64,000 bases of DNA from contig CALNXN010000007.1 of NCBI GenBank assembly GCA_942490645.1, forward strand, positions 384,354-448,353, given 5' to 3'. The DNA comes from CALNXN01 sp942490645 (lineage in GTDB: Bacteria > Pseudomonadota > Alphaproteobacteria > Rhodobacterales > Rhodobacteraceae). Positions 9,422-18,090 of this stretch are shown piece after piece. A model generated the notes under the pieces. That model was not told the DNA's origin. It was given only the letters and a program-made list of their open reading frames with translations, and did not search any database. Each line of letters opens with the position of its first letter. Position 1 is the first letter of the stretch. The position numbers and the translations under genes are program-made.

Positions 9422-9934
9422 TCATTTGCGAAAGCTGTCCAGAGACACGATGTCGGCGTCCTTGGGTGCGTCATCTTTCTCATCAGCGGCAGGTTTGGTG
9501 TCCTTGACCTTGGCTGACTTGGGCGGAACCGTGGGCACGATCGCTTTGGATGGCGTGTCGCTGTCTTGATCGCCCTCATCTGACTGGGTTTCAAACCGCA
9601 GACCGAATTCGACGGATGGATCAACGAAGGTCTTGATCGCGTCGTACGGAATATAAAGCGGTTCAGGTGCATCGCCGAAATTGAGCGTGACCGAAAACCC
9701 GTCTTCGCCAACATCGAGATTGTCATACCAGTGCTGCATGACCACCGTCATTTCACCGGGGTAGCGATCAAAGAGCCAATCGGCCAGTTCCGCATCCGGA
9801 TGGTCGGTGTCAAAGGTAATGAAGAAGTGGTGCGTTCCGGGCAGTCCATTGTCGGACACGTCTTGCAGCACCTTGCGAATGAGGCCTCTCATGGCTTCGT
9901 GCATAAGGTTGCCGTAATCAATGCTGCGGGACAT
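9422..9934 (-). CDS. sspB: SspB family ClpXP specificity-enhancing factor
   Basis: A 170-residue cytoplasmic adaptor of the alphaproteobacterial SspB type, which tethers ssrA-tagged and other substrates to ClpXP. The folded part spans about residues 1-110 (YGNLMHEAMRGLIRKVLQDV, THHFFITFDT, MTVVMQHWYDNLDV, VTLNFGDAPEPLYIPYDA). A disordered acidic linker follows, then a short C-terminal motif (ADIVSLDSFRK) that would dock to ClpX. I chose the ATG at 9934 because it starts the folded domain. ssrA is about 3 kb away, so the tag and its reader are both in the window. Confidence 0.9.
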   Translation of the reverse strand: MSRSIDYGNLMHEAMRGLIRKVLQDVSDNGLPGTHHFFITFDTDHPDAELADWLFDRYPGEMTVVMQHWYDNLDVGEDGFSVTLNFGDAPEPLYIPYDAIKTFVDPSVEFGLRFETQSDEGDQDSDTPSKAIVPTVPPKSAKVKDTKPAADEKDDAPKDADIVSLDSFRK

Positions 9935-10019
9935 GACGATCCTTTCGGCTGTCTGTCTCAAACATAGCCGATTCCGTGCCGGAGAAAAGAGGGCACCGTC
10001 GAAATAGCGTGGCTTTGGC

Positions 10020-11267
10020 TCAGAGCAGAGACATAAGCAGGCCCGCGGCAGCCATGAGCCCCAAAACGGGCACCATCCCAAGGCGCAATCCCAGCAGAAG
10101 CACCGCCGCCAGCACACTGAGCCCCAGCGCGCCAAGATCCAGTGTGGCAAGCACGGGCACCGGCAAGGCCAGAGGCGCGAGATGGGTGACTTCCGCAAAT
10201 ATCACATGCAGCGCGAACCAGATCGCAAGGTTAAGGATCACGCCCACCACGGCCGCCGTGATCGCCCGCAACGCGGCGGACAAGCGCGGTTTGGTCGCAA
10301 TGATGTCGAGATAGGGGCCCGCGACGAATATCCACAAAAAGCAGGGGGCAAACGTTACCCAAAGAGCAATCAGACCCGCGACCAGGGCCATGCCGACGCC
10401 TTCATGAGCGTAGCCGGCCAACATCGCCACGAATTGCGTCACAAGGATCAGCGGCCCCGGCGTGGTCTCCGCCAGCCCCAGCGCGTCGATCATCTGCGCG
10501 GTGGTGATCCATCCAAAATCCTGCACGACCGTTTGCGTCATATAGGCCAGCACCGCGTAGGCACCGCCGAATGTGACAACCGCCAGTTTGGAGAAAAAGA
10601 GCCCCAGCTGTAGCAAGAACGTGTGATCCAGCAGCCAAAGAACGGCGAGTGGCGTGGCCCAGATCGCGCCCCATAGGGCGACCGTGCGCAGGATGTTCGG
10701 TGCGGGCCCTGCGACGGGGTGGTCAGGCGCTGTGGTTTCGGACACCGTCAACGCGCCGTAAAGGCCAGCGGCAAGAATGATCAGCGGAAAGGGCACGCCA
10801 AACACAAAAAGCGCCGCGAACGCGCCTGCCGCAAGCCACCATGCCGCGCCGGTTTCCAGCGCCCGTTGCGCCACCTTAAGCAAGGCCTGAAGCACAATCA
10901 CGATGACGGCGGCCTTGATCCCGGCAAAGGCGGCTTGCACCAAAGGCACCTGCCCGAAAGATGCATATCCCACGGCCAGAGCGGCGATCACAAAGGCACC
11001 GGGCAGCACAAAGAGCAGCCCCGCGATCAACCCGCCGGTCGTGCCGCGCAACCGCCAGCCCGCATAGGTCGCCAGTTGCATCGCTTCGGGTCCGGGCAGC
11101 AGCATGCACAAGGACAAGGCGCGTAGAAAAATTTGCTCGCTCAGCCATTTTTTTTCATCGACAAGAACGCGGTGCATAAGTGCGATTTGTGCCGCAGGGC
11201 CACCAAAAGACAACAGACCGATCCGACCGAATGTTGCGATGAGTTCGCGGTTCGAAACGTCAGTCAT
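10020..11267 (-). CDS. chrA: Chromate transporter ChrA
   Basis: A 415-residue CHR-superfamily inner-membrane exporter with two homologous halves of about six membrane segments. Each half begins with the family motif: FGRIGLLSFGGPAAQIALMH at residues 14-33 and LAVVTFGGAYAVLAYMTQ in the second half. GPEAMQLATYAGWRL and TTPGPLILVTQF are the paired loop signatures. The family exports chromate by proton antiport. The start ATG overlaps the stop of the upstream ChrB-like gene by four bases, so the two are translationally coupled. Confidence 0.9.
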   Translation of the reverse strand: MTDVSNRELIATFGRIGLLSFGGPAAQIALMHRVLVDEKKWLSEQIFLRALSLCMLLPGPEAMQLATYAGWRLRGTTGGLIAGLLFVLPGAFVIAALAVGYASFGQVPLVQAAFAGIKAAVIVIVLQALLKVAQRALETGAAWWLAAGAFAALFVFGVPFPLIILAAGLYGALTVSETTAPDHPVAGPAPNILRTVALWGAIWATPLAVLWLLDHTFLLQLGLFFSKLAVVTFGGAYAVLAYMTQTVVQDFGWITTAQMIDALGLAETTPGPLILVTQFVAMLAGYAHEGVGMALVAGLIALWVTFAPCFLWIFVAGPYLDIIATKPRLSAALRAITAAVVGVILNLAIWFALHVIFAEVTHLAPLALPVPVLATLDLGALGLSVLAAVLLLGLRLGMVPVLGLMAAAGLLMSLL

Positions 11268-12064
11268 GCCTCATCCCACGTGTGGGTTTCGGTGCGCCCG
11301 TCACGTGCCCAGCGGTAGAGCGCGTCATAGAGGACCATGCCCGCATCCAGCTGCGCCAGATCATCGGAATAGGCCCGTGACAGGCCGACGCTGAGCGCAA
11401 GCAACCCGGCGGCCTGCGCAGATTGATCGTGGGTGTCAGTGTCCGCCGCCCGGATCACGTCGGCCATATGCGTCAAGGCATCATGAGCCAACCCAAAACG
11501 ATCCACCATCATGTCGAAGGTGCAAAAAGCACCAGAATGGGTCCAGTCGGCGCCGGGCACGTCGAAGGGTGTCGCATCGAATTTGGACGCAACATCAAGT
11601 ACATCGGAGGCAGGAACATATAGAAATCGCGCCTGCGGATCGACAAAGCGCCGGATCAGCCAAGGGCAGGCGATGCGGTCGATCTTGGGGCGGTGGCGCG
11701 TGACCCAGAGCGTGCCGTTTGTCGAGGCGGGGATGCAGGCAAGAGGCACCCGCGGCAAGTCCGCGTCGCGCCACGCGATATTGCCGCCCTCCAGCGCCTC
11801 GGCGGCGATACCGTGGCTGCGCAGCAAGGCAGCAGCACCATGGCTGAGTTTGCGCCCTTTTTGGCAGATGCAGACCACGCGCTGGCCATGCAGTTCCTGA
11901 ACCAAGTCGGGCAGGGCGTCATGCGACCAACGCCGCGCCGTCGGAATGAGAAACGGATCGTCATTAACGTCGTCGTCGAGGCTGACATCAAGGACCACCG
12001 GGGCCTGCGGTGTTCCGATAAGACGCATGAGAGCAGCGGGAGAGATAGAGGTAAAGCGGGCCAT
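11264..12064 (-). CDS. Rhodanese-ChrB-domain chromate resistance protein
   Basis: A 266-residue fusion. Residues 1-90 are rhodanese-like, with the active loop read as CICQKGRKLSHG, so a cysteine is present. Residues 105-266 match the ChrB domain, with WVTRHRPKIDRIACPWLIRRF, FCTFDMMVDRFGL and YDALYRWARDG segments. ChrB proteins act as chromate-responsive regulators or auxiliary resistance factors. This form lacks an obvious HTH, so an accessory enzyme role is as likely. It is the first gene of a two-gene operon with chrA. Confidence 0.82.
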   Translation of the reverse strand: MARFTSISPAALMRLIGTPQAPVVLDVSLDDDVNDDPFLIPTARRWSHDALPDLVQELHGQRVVCICQKGRKLSHGAAALLRSHGIAAEALEGGNIAWRDADLPRVPLACIPASTNGTLWVTRHRPKIDRIACPWLIRRFVDPQARFLYVPASDVLDVASKFDATPFDVPGADWTHSGAFCTFDMMVDRFGLAHDALTHMADVIRAADTDTHDQSAQAAGLLALSVGLSRAYSDDLAQLDAGMVLYDALYRWARDGRTETHTWDEA

Positions 12065-12187
12065 TTTGAAGCATCCTTTGATCAGCAGTCAGGATGCGAT
12101 ACTTGGGCCTGAGCCTCACGGGGCGATCGCGCACTCCCCATGACCGACCAATGCCACAGCCAAAGCGGGCGCGTCAATCGGCAATGG

Positions 12188-12616
12188 TTAACGCAGGATG
12201 GTGCCGCTCAGCAAAAGCGCAAAGGCGTCGTGCGGCAATTGTCCCAATTGCTCGAAGAAGGGCACGAAGTCGAAGGTCGGATAGCTTTCAACGATGATTT
12301 CGCCTTCGATGCGCATGGATGTTTGCCAAACTGCCGTGACGGGCGTACCTGTGCCGGCCTTTTCGCCGCTGAGCCGCAACATGGCGCTGATCCAAGAGCC
12401 ATCTTGAACACAGTGCAGAACATCCACGTTGATCGCGTCCAGAAATTCATGAAGAATAGAGATCAAGTCACTGATTTCATTTGGGTCTATCGACCCTTGC
12501 GGCATCAGGCAATCGGCGGCGTCGGCGGGTGCATAGAGCGAGCCGATTTGGTCGACGCGCCCCTCTGTCCAGAGGATGCGATACCAGCGCGCGACGACTT
12601 CGGTTTTGCTTAGCAT
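12188..12616 (-). CDS. SnoaL-like (NTF2-fold) protein
   Basis: A 142-residue cytoplasmic protein with the NTF2/SnoaL pattern: an N-terminal helix (KTEVVARWYRILWTEGRVDQ), a middle helix (EISDLISILHEFLDAINVDV), then strands with GTPVTAVWQTSMRIEGEII. The family includes polyketide cyclases and ketosteroid isomerase relatives. No substrate can be assigned. I chose the ATG at 12616 because GAGG lies 6 bases upstream; another start at 12658 would add 14 residues. A 28-bp palindrome sits about 50 bases upstream and probably controls it. Confidence 0.65.
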   Translation of the reverse strand: MLSKTEVVARWYRILWTEGRVDQIGSLYAPADAADCLMPQGSIDPNEISDLISILHEFLDAINVDVLHCVQDGSWISAMLRLSGEKAGTGTPVTAVWQTSMRIEGEIIVESYPTFDFVPFFEQLGQLPHDAFALLLSGTILR

Positions 12617-12664
12617 AACGACCTCAGGCAAATACGGGTTGACGCACTTTGACATCAAGTTCCG

Positions 12665-12692
12665 TATAAGTTGTAAACGTGTGCAACTTATA
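12665..12692. promoter_or_regulatory. 28-bp palindromic operator upstream of the SnoaL-like gene
   Basis: TATAAGTTG, a 10-base spacer, then CAACTTATA: a perfect 9-bp dyad, with 12 of 14 half-site positions matching when the whole 28 bases are folded. Such sites are typical of MarR or HxlR-type dimers. It lies between the SnoaL-like start and the 3' side of ssrA. No regulator gene is adjacent. Confidence 0.6.
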
Positions 12693-12714
12693 AGTGTATC
12701 ACTCAGGAAAGCTT

Positions 12715-13060
12715 GAGGGGAGAAAGTGCAGGCTTCTGTTGCCAGGTGCCTGCGAACCCCGCCAAACGCTGCAAAGCGAGAGGACTTAGATTTCAGTATC
12801 GCCGGTCGCTTACGCGGCCATTGCTACTGGAGCACGATTGTCATTTGCAATTGTACAAGTTTCGCCGATAACGGTGGCAGACTGCCGAGACAAAGCATAA
12901 CCCCTTTAGACGTTCGTCGATCCTGTTTCGGCCCCATGATCCCCAAATGAAGGATTTTGGTGGAGCCGCCGGGTACCGCCCCCGGGTCCGATCCGCTTAT
13001 TACGAGCGCGTTTATGTCCATAGTCCCGAAGGACACGATAGACATAGGTGAAGATCGCCG
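12715..13060 (-). ncRNA. ssrA: Circularly permuted two-piece tmRNA
   Basis: The minus strand carries the alphaproteobacterial permuted arrangement. The acceptor piece comes first and ends in GGCTCCACCA at base 12958, preceded by a T-arm-like CCGGGGGCGGTACCCGG. A spacer of about 22 bases follows, then the coding piece starting GGGGCCGAAACAGGATCGAC at 12935. Its first seven bases pair with CGGCTCC of the acceptor end. The tag frame at 12848-12810 reads ANDNRAPVAMAA then stop. A pseudoknot-like stem, GCAGGC with GCCTGC, lies at 12729-12754. The RNA rescues stalled ribosomes and tags products for ClpXP. Outer ends are approximate. Confidence 0.93.
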
Positions 13061-13099
13061 AAATCTCAAGGGGTAACCACCAAATGGCAATTTTCGGAG

Positions 13100-13387
13100 T
13101 TGCGTGGATAAATGTACAAGTAGTTGTTTAATAATATATATTTAAGCGGGCTTATTAATGTAAAAATTCACGTGAATTCGATAGTTTTTTATGAAGTGGG
13201 TGTCAGGGTGTGTGTCGCCCTGCGCATATGCAAACCGAGATCTCGCTCATTGCAATACAGGAAATGACGGGTTGAAACGAACTGCTCAGCGTGACTTGCG
13301 CAGCAGAATGCATCGGGCTTTTTGATCAGTTGAGTGTCCATAACGGCCGGGTCGGGCCAAAGCCGGGTTCGAGTCCAAATCTTTGCG
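13100..13387. other. AT-rich non-coding stretch upstream of ssrA
   Basis: The 5' part (13120-13200) is strongly AT-rich, including TTTAATAATATATATTTAA, unlike the surrounding DNA. It probably holds the ssrA promoter on the minus strand, though I cannot place -35 and -10 boxes with confidence. The rest, up to the phosphatase stop codon, shows no open frame of interest. A T-arm-like stretch near 13366 is not a tRNA. Confidence 0.4.
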
Positions 13388-13924
13388 TTAAGGTGCGATC
13401 AAAACACGACCCAAGACGTCGATCTCACCGTCGATCAGGCGGATGACAAGCACTTCGCCGGACCGTGTGCTTTGCCCGGTCAGAGCTGAGATATTCACCT
13501 GATGTGTGACCAGCATCAAACGCTCTGACGTCGCCGAGATCAGATCAACGGTTTCTTTGGTCTGTTGATCACGGGTGGAACGGTCCTCAAAAAACGAGTT
13601 GAGCGAGGGAGCGTCGACTACGGGTCCGACCGCAAGAAGATCCGCGGTTTCGCGCGTTCGGCACCACTGGCTGGTGAAAACGACGTCAAACGTGATGCCG
13701 CGCGCTCGCAGCGCCGCACCGGTCGCACGGGCTTGTTGCTGTCCGCGTGCGTCCAGATTGCGCTGGGTCGCACAGTTGTCGATCTCCATACCTGACGGAT
13801 CCCCGGTACCCGGAGCCAGTGCATGGCGCATGATTGCAATCGCGCCGGGCTGCGAAAACGCCTCCCAGTCGTCATCCGCCGCGGCACCTGAACTCAGAAG
13901 AAATATCAGTAAAATCCAACGCAT
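13388..13924 (-). CDS. Secreted histidine phosphatase family protein
   Basis: A 178-residue protein with a Sec signal peptide (MRWILLIFLLSSGAAA). The histidine phosphatase core follows: IMRHALAPGTGDP carries the catalytic RH, and LMLVTHQVN holds the second histidine. Arginines of CRTRETADLL complete the phosphate pocket. The length suits the small SixA-like branch, though here it is exported. I chose the ATG at 13924 because it begins the signal peptide; an upstream in-frame extension to 14080 is not protein-like. The substrate is unknown. It stands alone, divergent from the dienelactone hydrolase gene. Confidence 0.82.
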   Translation of the reverse strand: MRWILLIFLLSSGAAADDDWEAFSQPGAIAIMRHALAPGTGDPSGMEIDNCATQRNLDARGQQQARATGAALRARGITFDVVFTSQWCRTRETADLLAVGPVVDAPSLNSFFEDRSTRDQQTKETVDLISATSERLMLVTHQVNISALTGQSTRSGEVLVIRLIDGEIDVLGRVLIAP

Positions 13925-14141
13925 GGAGGAAAGGTAACGCGGGCGTTGCGGCTGTCCAGTGCGCGCACTTGGATGATCTGAAAGAGCATCTGCGTCTCGG
14001 TATGGCGGGTTAGGAGTTGTTTGCGTCGGGGGGGAAACCCGCGCGGGCCAGAAAATGACCCGCCCTGCGTTGTAAGACACGTGCTAAGCTCGCCCTGTAT
14101 GGATCATCAAACACTCACACCATCAGATCGGGAGTTTCGAA

Positions 14142-15050
14142 ATGAACAACCAAACGCATCCAGTAAAACGCAAGAAGGCGACAGATTTTGATCAACGCAT
14201 TCTTGAGATTTTCGACGGCTATGTACACGGCAAGATCACCAAGCGTCAGTTCATGAGCCAAGCCGGCAAATATGCAGCCGTCGGCGTTACCGGTGCGATG
14301 ATCCTCGAGCAATTGCAGCCCAATTACGCCTTTGCGCAGCAGGTGTCGCCGGATGATCCCGACATAGAAACCGCCGTGATCGAATACGGTAGCCCCCAAG
14401 GACATGGCATGATCCGCGGGCTGATTGCCAAGCCCGCAGGTGTGGACGAACCGCTTCCGGCGGTGCTTGTCGTGCATGAGAATCGAGGCCTCAACCCCTA
14501 TATCGAGGACGTTGTTCGGCGCACGGCCAAGGCCGGGTATCTGGCGTTCGGGCCGGATGGTTTGACGCCGCTGGGTGGCTATCCGGGCACTGATGAAGAG
14601 GGCCGGGAAATGCAGCGCACGCTGGATGGTGCCAAGCTGATGGAGGACTTTTTCGCCGCCTTCGAATTCCTGCGCGATCACGACGACACGACCGGGCGGG
14701 TGGGTGCGGTCGGCTTTTGCTATGGCGGCGGCGTTTGCAACGCCCTTGCGGTCGCCTATCCGGACCTTGCCGCATCTGTCCCATTCTACGGGCGCCAGGC
14801 CGCTGCCGAAGACGTGCCAGCCATAGAGGCGCCGCTTTTGATCCATTATGCGGGCCTTGATGAACGTATCAACGCAGGTTGGGACGCATATTCGGAGGCG
14901 TTGCGGGCCAATCAAAAGGAGTTCAGCGTCCATTTTTACCCCGACGTGAACCATGGATTCCACAACGACACCACGCCCCGTTACGACGAAGAGGCCGCGA
15001 CCCTCGCATGGGATCGCACAATCGCTTTTTTTGACGAACACATCCGATGA
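14142..15050 (+). CDS. Exported dienelactone hydrolase family protein
   Basis: A 302-residue alpha/beta hydrolase. The N-terminal region (FDGYVHGKITKRQFMSQAGK, then AAVGVTGAMILEQL and AFAQQ) looks like an atypical export or anchor segment. The DLH domain spans about 75-302. The catalytic triad is visible: Cys193 in GFCYGGG, Asp240 in YAGLDERI and His271 or His274 in NHGFHN. HENRGLNPYIEDV at 112-124 is the usual oxyanion region. Relatives hydrolyse dienelactones or other esters, and YghX-like proteins share this N-terminus. The real substrate is unknown. Confidence 0.85.
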   Translation: MNNQTHPVKRKKATDFDQRILEIFDGYVHGKITKRQFMSQAGKYAAVGVTGAMILEQLQPNYAFAQQVSPDDPDIETAVIEYGSPQGHGMIRGLIAKPAGVDEPLPAVLVVHENRGLNPYIEDVVRRTAKAGYLAFGPDGLTPLGGYPGTDEEGREMQRTLDGAKLMEDFFAAFEFLRDHDDTTGRVGAVGFCYGGGVCNALAVAYPDLAASVPFYGRQAAAEDVPAIEAPLLIHYAGLDERINAGWDAYSEALRANQKEFSVHFYPDVNHGFHNDTTPRYDEEAATLAWDRTIAFFDEHIR

Positions 15051-15332
15051 CCAGAGATTGCATGACGCGATAACGAATTGATCCAGAAAGCCCCCGTTTT
15101 CGACGTCGAACGGGACTGACATTCGCTATTCTGCACAAGGTCGCGTCTGCACTTGAAACGGGACACAACGTTCGATTGCGTGGAGCTGGGCAAGGGGTCC
15201 GGTATCTCAACGTATAACGGCGAGCCCGGGTGCAACAGAGGCTGCGGCGGCTCACAACAAGCTGTGATCGGGTGACGGATTGCCCTCTGCGTGCGGCACG
15301 CTACCCTCGATCAAAGGATCAGGGCAAATCAT

Positions 15333-16343
15333 ATGGCTTATCTCAATCGGCGAAACGTCATTGCGGGCAGCGCAGCACTCGCAGCCTTTCCCTTGCGGGC
15401 ACAACCGCTGGAATGGGGGCAGGTTGCGCGCGATGCGGGCGCACTTGAGCAGTGCCACGCCATACGTGTGCAGCAATATGGTCAACTGGTCGTGTCGGAC
15501 GTGTTTCGCGGCGCACAGATGGGTCGCGCCGTGCCGATCAAGTCGGTCTCCAAGACCATTGTCGCGGCTCTGACCGGTGCAGCGCTAGATCGGGGCGAAA
15601 TTCCATCCCCGCAAGCCACCATTGGCGCGCTTGCCCCGGCGTTGATCCCACAAGGGGCCGATCCGCGTGTGGGTGAGATTACCATCGAAAACCTTGTGAC
15701 GATGCAGGCCGGGTTGGAACGCACCTCTGGTCCGAATTATGGTGCTTGGGTCAGCAGTGCGAACTGGGTCAGCGATGCGCTGAACCGGCCCTTTGTCGCC
15801 GAACCGGGCAGTCGGATGCTCTATTCGACGGGGTCGTTTCACGTGCTGGGGGCGGTGTTATCACAGGTTTCGGGCCAAACCCTGTTGGCTCTCGCGCGTC
15901 AGCGGCTTGCCGGGCCGCTGGACATTGATATTCCGGCCTGGACCCGCGATCCCCAAGGTCGATACCTTGGGGGCAACGAAATGTCGCTCAGCCTGCCGGC
16001 CATGATCCGCTTTGGCGAGATGTATCGCTTGGGCGGTTCATGGAACGGGACACGGGTGATCAGCACCCGTTGGGTCGATGCTTCGTTCCAGCCTATGACC
16101 CGCTCGCCTTGGTCCGGATTGCGGTACGGCTATGGCTGGTTTCTGGGCCAATCCGGCGACGACGCATATGCGCTGGCCCGAGGATATGGCGGGCAGGTGA
16201 TCTGCGTCGTACCAACGCTGGGGCTCAGCATCGCGATCACCTCTGATCCGACGCGACCCGCCCGAAGCGCAGGGTATTTTGGCGATCTGATGCGCCTGTT
16301 CGAAGGTACGATCCTACCTGTCGCCAGACATCACGCCAGCTAG
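15333..16343 (+). CDS. Serine hydrolase of the beta-lactamase class C family
   Basis: A 336-residue exported protein beginning MAYLNRRNVIAGSAALAAFP, a short signal peptide ending near LRAQ. The class C-type fold is marked by SVSK at residues 71-74, where Ser71 is the nucleophile and Lys74 the general base, and by the tyrosine motif YST (SRMLYSTGSF). RGYGGQVICVVP near the C-terminus occupies the place of the usual KTG/HxG box. Such proteins are esterases or D-aminopeptidases more often than true beta-lactamases. Start at 15333 chosen for the signal peptide. Confidence 0.83.
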   Translation: MAYLNRRNVIAGSAALAAFPLRAQPLEWGQVARDAGALEQCHAIRVQQYGQLVVSDVFRGAQMGRAVPIKSVSKTIVAALTGAALDRGEIPSPQATIGALAPALIPQGADPRVGEITIENLVTMQAGLERTSGPNYGAWVSSANWVSDALNRPFVAEPGSRMLYSTGSFHVLGAVLSQVSGQTLLALARQRLAGPLDIDIPAWTRDPQGRYLGGNEMSLSLPAMIRFGEMYRLGGSWNGTRVISTRWVDASFQPMTRSPWSGLRYGYGWFLGQSGDDAYALARGYGGQVICVVPTLGLSIAITSDPTRPARSAGYFGDLMRLFEGTILPVARHHAS

Positions 16344-16453
16344 GCAAACCGGCTGCTCGCTTTGCAGGCAAACACAGTACGTCGCGCGGATCGCCTGGCC
16401 CATAGGGCGGCAAAACCCTTGCCGGATCAGCCAAAGTGACACAGTGTTACGTC

Positions 16454-17173
16454 ATGTTTTTGCGACTGGTCATTTGCCTGTTCCTTGCCAGCCCGGTTGC
16501 CGCTCAAACCCGGCAAGAAGCGGGGTTGGAACTGGTGCTTTTGGCCGATGCGTCAGGGTCAATCGACACAGAAGAGCTTGCCTTTCAGCGGCAAGGCTAT
16601 GCCCTCGCCATCACAGACGAAGCCGTCATCTCGGCCATCCAAAACTCCATCTATGGCAATGTCGCCGTGACCTATGTCGAATGGGCCAGCAACACAGCCG
16701 TTGTGGTGCCTTGGACCATCATCGACAGTCCCGAGACCGCCCGCGCCTTTGCCGATGCTTTGGTCGGCCCACCGCGTCAGGCTTATGGCAGCAACGCCAT
16801 CGGGGGTGCGTTGCTGGACGCCAAACGCCTGATTGAAGGCAATGACATCTTTGCCCCGCGCGCAGTTATCGACTTTTCCGGCGACAGCATTCGCAATTCA
16901 TCCGGGCCGTCCATCCGAGATGCCCGCGCCGAAGTCTTGGCCGCCGGAATCACCATCAATGCCCTTCCGATCCTGCGTCCCGAAGACGGGCGTCGCGCGG
17001 GCGCAAACCTCGAAGAGGAATATGCAAACCGGATCATTGGCGGGCCGGGGGCCTTCATGGTCACGGCCGAAGGGCGCAGCAGTTTTGCCGAAACGGTGCG
17101 GCGCAAGCTTGTGCTTGAGATATCCGGCCTTACACCGGATGCCAATGTGGCGGCCCTTGAGCCCGAGGAATAG
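16454..17173 (+). CDS. DUF1194 protein, secreted von Willebrand A-like
   Basis: About 239 residues. A Sec signal peptide MFLRLVICLFLASPVAAQ is followed by a vWA-like domain: LVLLADASGSIDTEE carries the MIDAS-type DxSxS, and AVIDFSGDSIRNSSG and ITINALPIL are further core strands. A GTG 18 bases upstream is in frame, but ATG at 16454 gives the cleaner signal. DUF1194 proteins have no proven function. The metal-ion adhesion motif suggests protein binding in the periplasm. Confidence 0.82.
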   Translation: MFLRLVICLFLASPVAAQTRQEAGLELVLLADASGSIDTEELAFQRQGYALAITDEAVISAIQNSIYGNVAVTYVEWASNTAVVVPWTIIDSPETARAFADALVGPPRQAYGSNAIGGALLDAKRLIEGNDIFAPRAVIDFSGDSIRNSSGPSIRDARAEVLAAGITINALPILRPEDGRRAGANLEEEYANRIIGGPGAFMVTAEGRSSFAETVRRKLVLEISGLTPDANVAALEPEE

Positions 17174-17271
17174 ACGGTGGTCCGCATTGCGCTTGGGCAA
17201 CTCGCGATTTTTGCATTTACGCAAAACGTTTGTACGGGCGGTGTTCTTCCCAAACGGGCGAGCGCGGTAGT

Positions 17272-17440
17272 CTAATCCTGTGCGACGGCCAGCACAGCAT
17301 GTGAAATCGCCTCCCGCGTCACGTTCAGATCTGCTTCGGTGATGGCCAGCGACGGGTAAAGCTTGTCGGGTGACTTGAACACTCCGCATTTCCGCAGTGT
17401 GGCGTTGTAGGTGGCCAAGAAGCCGGGGCCGCGTTGTCCG
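17272..17440 (-). pseudogene. C-terminal remnant of a class III aminotransferase
   Basis: The minus strand reads GPGFLATYNATLRKCGVF, then SPDKLYPSLAITEADLNV and EAISHAVLAVAQD and stops at 17272. This resembles the last 50 or so residues of class III PLP-dependent aminotransferases. The rest of the gene should lie at higher coordinates, but aldehyde dehydrogenase sequence on the opposite strand takes over by about 17440. The catalytic lysine region is missing, so it cannot be active. Confidence 0.55.
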
Positions 17441-18087
17441 GGCACGCGGACGTCAATCAGATCGTCTTTACCGGTTCGGTCGACACAGGTGTTGCCATCG
17501 CCACTGTTGCGGCGAAAAATGTCGTGTCTAGTGTGCTCGAACTCGGTGGCAAATCCGCTGCTATTGTCCTTGGGGATGCGGACCTCGACGCGCTTGAGAA
17601 CGACGTGCGGTGGGGCATCTTTTCAAAGTGGGCCAGATCTGCTCCGCTGTGAGCTGTGTGATCGCAAATGTGCAAGCCCAAGTGGCACAGGTTGCGACCG
17701 GTGGATGCAAGCTGAACATCCCCGGCGCTTTTCAGGAACCCACGATCCTGACGAATGTGACGCCGGACATGGATATCGCCAACGCAGAAGTGTTTGGCCC
17801 GGTGTTGTCTAGTGCTTAGGTTTTCTTCTGACGCGGAAGCGATGCAGATCGCCGATGATACGCCTTACGGCCTTTTGGGTGGCGTGTTCACGCGCGATCT
17901 TGACCGTGCAACGAGTGCTGCGCGGCAGATGCGTGCGGGTCAGGTTTTTGTCAATAAGTGGTACACCGGGGGTGTCGAAACCCCTTTTGGAGGGTATGGA
18001 AAATCCGGGTACGGCCGCGAAAAAGGTCGCGAGGCCCTGTTGAATTATGTGCAGACCAAGAACGTCGCCATCAAACTGAAAGGGTAG
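17440..18087 (+). pseudogene. Aldehyde dehydrogenase remnant, 5'-truncated with internal deletion and frameshifts
   Basis: Three pieces in different frames. First IVFTGSVDTGVAIATVAAKN and VLELGGKSAAIVLGDADLD (cofactor loop and the ELGGKS motif). Then GQICSAVSCV, the active-site cysteine region. Finally VFGPVL, then DTPYGLLGGVFTRDLDRA and GGVETPFGGYGKSGYGREK to the stop at 18087. The N-terminal half is absent. About 100 residues between the catalytic cysteine and the EVFGPVL motif are also missing, since ATGGC appears almost at once. This is true gene decay rather than a base-calling artefact. It abuts the aminotransferase remnant, as if one deletion removed the 5' halves of two divergent genes. 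Confidence 0.75.
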
Positions 18088-18090
18088 GAT

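Noticed and set aside
13355..13380. GGGTTCGAGTCC resembling a tRNA T-arm
   Set aside because: The arm does not close (only two pairs next to the loop), and no acceptor or anticodon stem can be built around it.
14115..15122. 335-residue minus-strand open frame
   Set aside because: Antisense to the dienelactone hydrolase gene, whose catalytic motifs are clear; the antisense product has no recognisable domain.
15051..15332. Gap between the dienelactone hydrolase and serine hydrolase genes
   Set aside because: Scanned for RNA genes and small frames on both strands; nothing convincing beyond ordinary intergenic sequence.
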